This document shows, one piece after another, positions 31,741 through 34,551 of a DNA stretch of 34,551 nt. The DNA lies in assembly GCA_024276655.1 (NCBI GenBank), contig JAJRWU010000008.1:1-34551 (forward strand), read 5' to 3'. Position numbers and translations under genes: made by a program. Source of the DNA: Planctomycetota bacterium (lineage in GTDB: Bacteria > Planctomycetota > Planctomycetia > Pirellulales > Pirellulaceae). The stretch's first letter is position 1. Each line of letters starts with the position of its first letter. A model generated the notes under the pieces. The model saw only the letters and a program-made list of their open reading frames with translations, was not told the DNA's origin and searched no databases.

Positions 31741-33168
31741 CTATGCACAATTGCTGGCAAGCTGACGCTGCAACTGTTGGGCTTCACCGTTATGCGGCTC
31801 GTATTCGATCCAAACATCGACCACCGAAGCGGCCGAAGGGTGCTCATGTAAGTTGAGAAAGGAAAGGCTCAGCCATCGCAAACACAGTGGATGCCGACAT
31901 CCGCCTCGATAGGCCGCCAGCAAAATTTCGTTCGCTTTGGTCCATTGCTTTTTGGCCGCCAAAGTCGCGCCTCGCACCGTTGCACGTAGTTGACGTTCTT
32001 CGGCCGCATCGGCCGCCAAGCGGGCCGCCAATTCCTCGGCCGCCTGTTCCTCTCCCTGCTGGATATAACATTCCAGCAGAGCGGGCCCCAAGCGAGTGGA
32101 GTGAGGATATTGGAGCAAGGATTCTTGCAGCACGGTGGCGGCTTTCCGAGATTCGCCGCCGAGAAAAAGGGCTCGCGAATAAAAAAAGGCCGCAACCTCA
32201 TGGATATCGACCAAATTCCAAACGAAGGGATTCGCCTGGCCATGTTCGTGAGCCGTTCGGTAGGCGCGTCGGGCGAGGTCGAGCCGCCCCTGCGTTTGCA
32301 AATAGCCGCCCATGGCGCAGAGCAGTTGAATGTCGACTGGAAAATCGTCGAGTGCTCTCAAGCAAAGCGCGGGTTTTAGCTCCAAGTTATCGGTGGCGGC
32401 GTCCAGGCAACTGAGCCAGCCGTAGTAGGCTTCCAAGGCGGGGGCTGTTCCCGCCTCGCTGAGCGCGGCGGCCTGCTGGAACAGTTGCTGCGCGCGTGAA
32501 TGCTCGCCCAATTTCCGATACGCCTCGGCCAGACGGTTAACGACTTCCGGCCGTGCTTTGCCATCGTTGAGTTCGAGCGAGGCCAATGCGATATCTCGTT
32601 GCGCGTGACGAGCAAGATGTTTTTCATTGCGAAACCATTCGCCGCGTTGGATTTTTATCGGCAGAGCCTCGAGTTGGAGTCCGGCCGCTTCAATCGAGGA
32701 CTGCATCTCCTCGCAGACCCGCCCCTGAAAACGAATGCCAGGATGGTTGGGCGCCAGCCGAATCGAACCGGCTTGCTCCGCCGACACGGCGTCGGCCATG
32801 GGAGGCGCCACGACCAACAGCATAATGGCGTGCCCAGCCGATGCGTTTTCATTCAGCGTTCGTTGCAATTCCTGCACGGCGGCTTGTTCGAGAGTTTCGC
32901 CAGGTTCGAGCCACAGCACCCAATCTCCTTCCGCGACCGCCAAGGCGGCGTTCCTTGCGGCGGAGAGGTCGTCTTGCCAGTTGTGCGGCGCAAGGTGCGC
33001 GCCGTATTGATTTGCCAGCTTTCGCGTTCGCTCCGATGATGCAACATTCACGACAATCGTTTCGTGCGCCCATTGCGAGGTGTTTGCCAGCGTGCGATCC
33101 AGATCGTCGGTTGCATCGAACGATACGATGGCCACGGAGATGTTTTTTTTCTTTGTTGCATCGGTCAT
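31741..33168 (-). CDS. Glycosyltransferase-family-2-like protein with TPR repeats
   Basis: This encodes 475 residues from ATG 33168. The N-terminal part (about 10-110) resembles a short GT2 domain: ISVAIVSFDATDDLDRTL, ETIVVNVASSERT, and LSAARNAALAVAEGDWVLWLEPGETL. In active members the last motif contains D-x-D (typically WLDADE), which coordinates the sugar-nucleotide metal; here it reads LEPGE, so activity is doubtful. From about 220 to 470 the protein is a series of helical TPR-like repeats (RLAEAYRKLGEHSRAQQLFQQAAALS, AMGGYLQTQGRLDLARRAY, ALLECYIQQGEEQAAEEL). The domain order GT2 then TPR is known in bacterial proteins of unknown acceptor. An in-frame start at 33279 would read across a repeat element and is rejected. 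It is a single-gene unit. Confidence 0.75.
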   Translation of the reverse strand: MTDATKKKNISVAIVSFDATDDLDRTLANTSQWAHETIVVNVASSERTRKLANQYGAHLAPHNWQDDLSAARNAALAVAEGDWVLWLEPGETLEQAAVQELQRTLNENASAGHAIMLLVVAPPMADAVSAEQAGSIRLAPNHPGIRFQGRVCEEMQSSIEAAGLQLEALPIKIQRGEWFRNEKHLARHAQRDIALASLELNDGKARPEVVNRLAEAYRKLGEHSRAQQLFQQAAALSEAGTAPALEAYYGWLSCLDAATDNLELKPALCLRALDDFPVDIQLLCAMGGYLQTQGRLDLARRAYRTAHEHGQANPFVWNLVDIHEVAAFFYSRALFLGGESRKAATVLQESLLQYPHSTRLGPALLECYIQQGEEQAAEELAARLAADAAEERQLRATVRGATLAAKKQWTKANEILLAAYRGGCRHPLCLRWLSLSFLNLHEHPSAASVVDVWIEYEPHNGEAQQLQRQLASNCA

Positions 33169-33227
33169 TCTGGTCTGCTCTCCTTCGAATCGCTCTCGCC
33201 CGAAGATTTTTAATTCTTGCCAAGGAG

Positions 33228-33302
33228 CGTTCGAGAAATAATTGTCTTGTGGTCGCCTTTTGCTCCGCGAAAGTAGCATTCTTTCGCGGAGCGAAAGGCG
33301 AC
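33228..33302. repeat. CGTTCGAGAAATAATTGTC leader plus a GTCGCCTTT palindrome
   Basis: The leader CGTTCGAGAAATAATTGTC (33228-33246) is identical to 8240-8258. It is followed by a 22-base inverted repeat (33252-33273 and 33281-33302, one G/T difference) based on CTTTCGCGGAGCGAAAGG. A related unit is at 34269-34333. Confidence 0.7.
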
Positions 33303-33323
33303 TAAAAACTGGAACGGTCCTAA

Positions 33324-33449
33324 GGCGAGCGGCAGGAAAAAATTTACCGGCCGCTTACGTGTACGACGGACGCTCCTGACGCGTCGAAATGCTCAGTCAG
33401 GCAGGAGAGCCCGTCTTAATAAGGAGTGATTTTTTATCCGCCACTCGCC
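33324..33449. repeat. MITE-like element, second GGCGAGCGGC copy
   Basis: Ends GGCGAGCGGCAGGAAAAAAT and (right, complement) GGCGAGTGGCGGATAAAAAA match the element at 10477-10620. Length is 126 bases. The interior (for example CGCTCCTGACGCGTCG) differs from the other copy, as expected if only the ends are needed for movement. Confidence 0.7.
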
Positions 33450-33461
33450 TAGACAGCCCAC

Positions 33462-33523
33462 TTCCCAGGGCTGCCGCTTAGCGAAATCCGGCAAAGTGTA
33501 GCGAGAAGCGGTAGCCCAGGGAA
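33462..33523. repeat. TTCCCAGGGCT inverted repeat
   Basis: TTCCCAGGGCTGCCGCTT (33462-33479) pairs with AAGCGGTAGCCCAGGGAA (33506-33523) with a few mismatches, flanked inside by GCG on both sides. It is probably a further dispersed inverted-repeat unit; only one copy is in the window. Confidence 0.55.
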
Positions 33524-33729
33524 CCCCATTCTGGGTACGCGCAAAATCGCAAAAGCTGACACGCGATCAAAATACTCGGGCGGCGGAGTTCTGTATTGTT
33601 GCAAACCGACTGTTTTGTTAGCTTACCGACCTGTCAGAAGACAACGACCAAAATAAGGCGGAACGACCACCGATTGCCAGCCGATCTGGGGAGGTCGCGC
33701 CTCTAGCCCGCTTAAGGAAGGATTCCGGA

Positions 33730-34248
33730 ATGGGTTCTGCAGGGAAACAGAAATTACGTGTTCATATCCGTTGGATGATTCGCCGAGACATGGCCGAAGT
33801 GCTGGAAATCGAGCGGGCGAGTTTTGAGTTTCCCTGGCTGGAAGACGATTTTGTGCGTTGCCTCCGACAACGCAATTGCATCGGCATGGTGGCCGAACAC
33901 GACGACGGCGTGGTCGGCTTCATGATCTACGAATTACACCGGTCGCGTTTGCATATTTTGAATTTTGCCGTGTCCGCCGACGTTCGGTATTGCAACGTCG
34001 GCGCTCAGATGGTCGAAAAACTGATCGGCAAGCTCTCGCACCAGCGTCGCAATCGGATCCTGCTGGAAGTGCGCGAAACGAATCTGGACGCGCAACTTTT
34101 TTTCCGCGCGATGGGCTTTCGAGCCACCGACGTATTGCGAGACTTTTACGACGACACCACCGAAGACGCCTATCTGATGCAGTTCAGCCATAAGGCGCCG
34201 ATGCTCAGCCCCGCGATCACCAATCGCATTTCCCGGCTGGCCGGTTAA
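33730..34248 (+). CDS. GNAT acetyltransferase, RimI-like
   Basis: This encodes 172 residues. GNAT features: IRRDMAEVLEIERASFEFPWLEDDFVRCL (N-terminal helix and strand), CIGMVAEHDDGVVGFMIYEL, LHILNFAVSADVRYCNVGAQMVEKLIGKL (the acetyl-CoA-binding turn, in place of the classic R-x-x-G-x-G/A with CNVGAQM) and ILLEVRETNLDAQLFFRAMGFRATDVLRDFY. This order and LNFAVSADVR/NLDAQLFFRAMGF match RimI, which acetylates the N-terminal Ala of ribosomal protein S18, though RimI-like proteins often have other targets. ATG 33730 follows AAGGAAGGA about 10 bases upstream. The usual partner tsaB is not in the window. Inverted-repeat elements flank the gene on both sides. Confidence 0.88.
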   Translation: MGSAGKQKLRVHIRWMIRRDMAEVLEIERASFEFPWLEDDFVRCLRQRNCIGMVAEHDDGVVGFMIYELHRSRLHILNFAVSADVRYCNVGAQMVEKLIGKLSHQRRNRILLEVRETNLDAQLFFRAMGFRATDVLRDFYDDTTEDAYLMQFSHKAPMLSPAITNRISRLAG

Positions 34249-34268
34249 GACCGGCGTACAGGTAAGGA

Positions 34269-34333
34269 ACGTTCGAACAACGAGTGTCGCCTTTCGCTCC
34301 GCGAAAGAACGCTACTTTCGCGGAACGAAAGGC
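34269..34333. repeat. GTCGCCTTTCGCTCC palindrome, second copy
   Basis: Left arm GTCGCCTTTCGCTCCGCG (34286-34303) extends to GAAAG at 34307. It pairs with CTTTCGCGGAACGAAAGGC (34315-34333) across a 7-base loop. The preceding ACGTTCGA corresponds to the leader of the 33228 copy. It lies 21 bases after the acetyltransferase stop. Confidence 0.7.
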
Positions 34334-34438
34334 AAGAAATCAAATCTCGGCGATGTTCATCGGCCGTGCGATTGCGTTGCATCGTCAACTTGGGCCGAGA
34401 TAATTGGCGCCTGTCCTCTGCGGCCCTCCGCGCCTTTG

Positions 34439-34551
34439 GTGCGCCAGGCGAAGCCTGTCTGATCTACTCAAATGAAAGGAGTTGAGCATGATAATTGTTC
34501 GTTAATCATGTAGCTGAGGAGGCGATGTTCTCGGGGTAACCCGGTCGTTGA
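34439..34551 (+). other. Possible 5' end of a group II intron (continues beyond window)
   Basis: From 34439 the sequence opens with GTGCG, the 5' consensus of bacterial group II introns. It is followed by a compact series of hairpins: CAGGC-GAA-GCCTG (34445-34457), CTCAA/TTGAG around ATGAAAG, CATGAT/ATCATG, and CGGG-GTAA-CCCG, a GNRA-type tetraloop. The bases just before (CCTCCGCGCCTTTG) resemble an unrelated dispersed repeat, as if interrupted at this point. This is suggestive only: the intron body and any reverse-transcriptase gene would lie outside the window. Bases 34334-34438 hold nothing else I can name. Confidence 0.35.

Larger units (their letters stand above)
33169..33729. other. Repeat-filled interval between the TPR gene and the acetyltransferase
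   Basis: These 560 bases contain no gene. They hold three inverted-repeat elements in a row (33228-33302, 33324-33449, 33462-33523, listed separately). From 33524 to 33729 nothing else is identified apart from the ribosome-binding region of the acetyltransferase gene. Confidence 0.6.

Overview
The window looks like a chromosomal segment of a planctomycete (phylum Planctomycetota, probably a Pirellula-type member; the order is an inference). The main evidence is lineage-typical families: two large secreted proteins combining a planctomycete cytochrome-c domain with DUF1549 and DUF1553, three Tat-exported DUF1501 proteins, a secreted PQQ-propeller protein and a secreted beta-propeller hydrolase-like protein. 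Genes are well separated, many proteins carry Sec or Tat export signals, and intergenic spaces are full of short palindromic repeats.

Layout. 1-3103: the 3' end of lysS, then a translationally coupled LolC/E-type permease and LolD-type ATPase. 3167-4640: a decayed minus-strand small gene, a small hypothetical gene and a RelB/RelE-type toxin-antitoxin pair. 4641-5299: no convincing gene, but two or three closely spaced strong hairpins. 5300-8228: a secreted propeller protein broken by a one-base frameshift, then a secreted PQQ-propeller protein. 8663-9322 (minus): a FixJ-like regulator whose receiver lacks the phospho-accepting Asp. 9323-10620: a gene-poor stretch with a 50-codon membrane-peptide gene that has its own terminator, plus two mobile-looking repeats side by side. 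10621-15030 (minus): a Tat-exported enolase-superfamily protein, a DUF1501 protein and trpE. 15465-21846: cytochrome/DUF1549/DUF1553 protein, DUF1501 protein and a sodium:solute symporter. 22079-22600: a small membrane protein. 22823-27369: a second cytochrome/DUF1549/LamG/DUF1553 plus DUF1501 pair. 27813-29804: two paralogous secreted His-rich proteins with conserved leaders. 30032-31398 (minus): a Cys-rich secreted protein and a zinc-ribbon/degenerate-receiver protein. 31741-33168 (minus): a glycosyltransferase-like TPR protein. 33730-34248: a RimI-like acetyltransferase. 34439-end: what may be the 5' end of a group II intron.

How the genes work together. The DUF1549/DUF1553 protein, DUF1501 protein and symporter form a plausible export/surface plus uptake unit; the substrate is unknown. 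The permease and ATPase form a lipoprotein-export-type ABC transporter. The other genes appear functionally independent.

The most notable content is (i) at least four families of short inverted-repeat elements, some nested or abutting, (ii) two regulators with receiver domains that cannot be phosphorylated at the usual site, (iii) the paralogous His-rich pair with about 110 nt of conserved leader at fixed distance from the start codon, and (iv) the possible intron 5' end. All disrupted reading frames here are explained by single missing bases, so sequencing error must be considered before calling pseudogenes. No CRISPR array, rRNA or convincing tRNA was seen.
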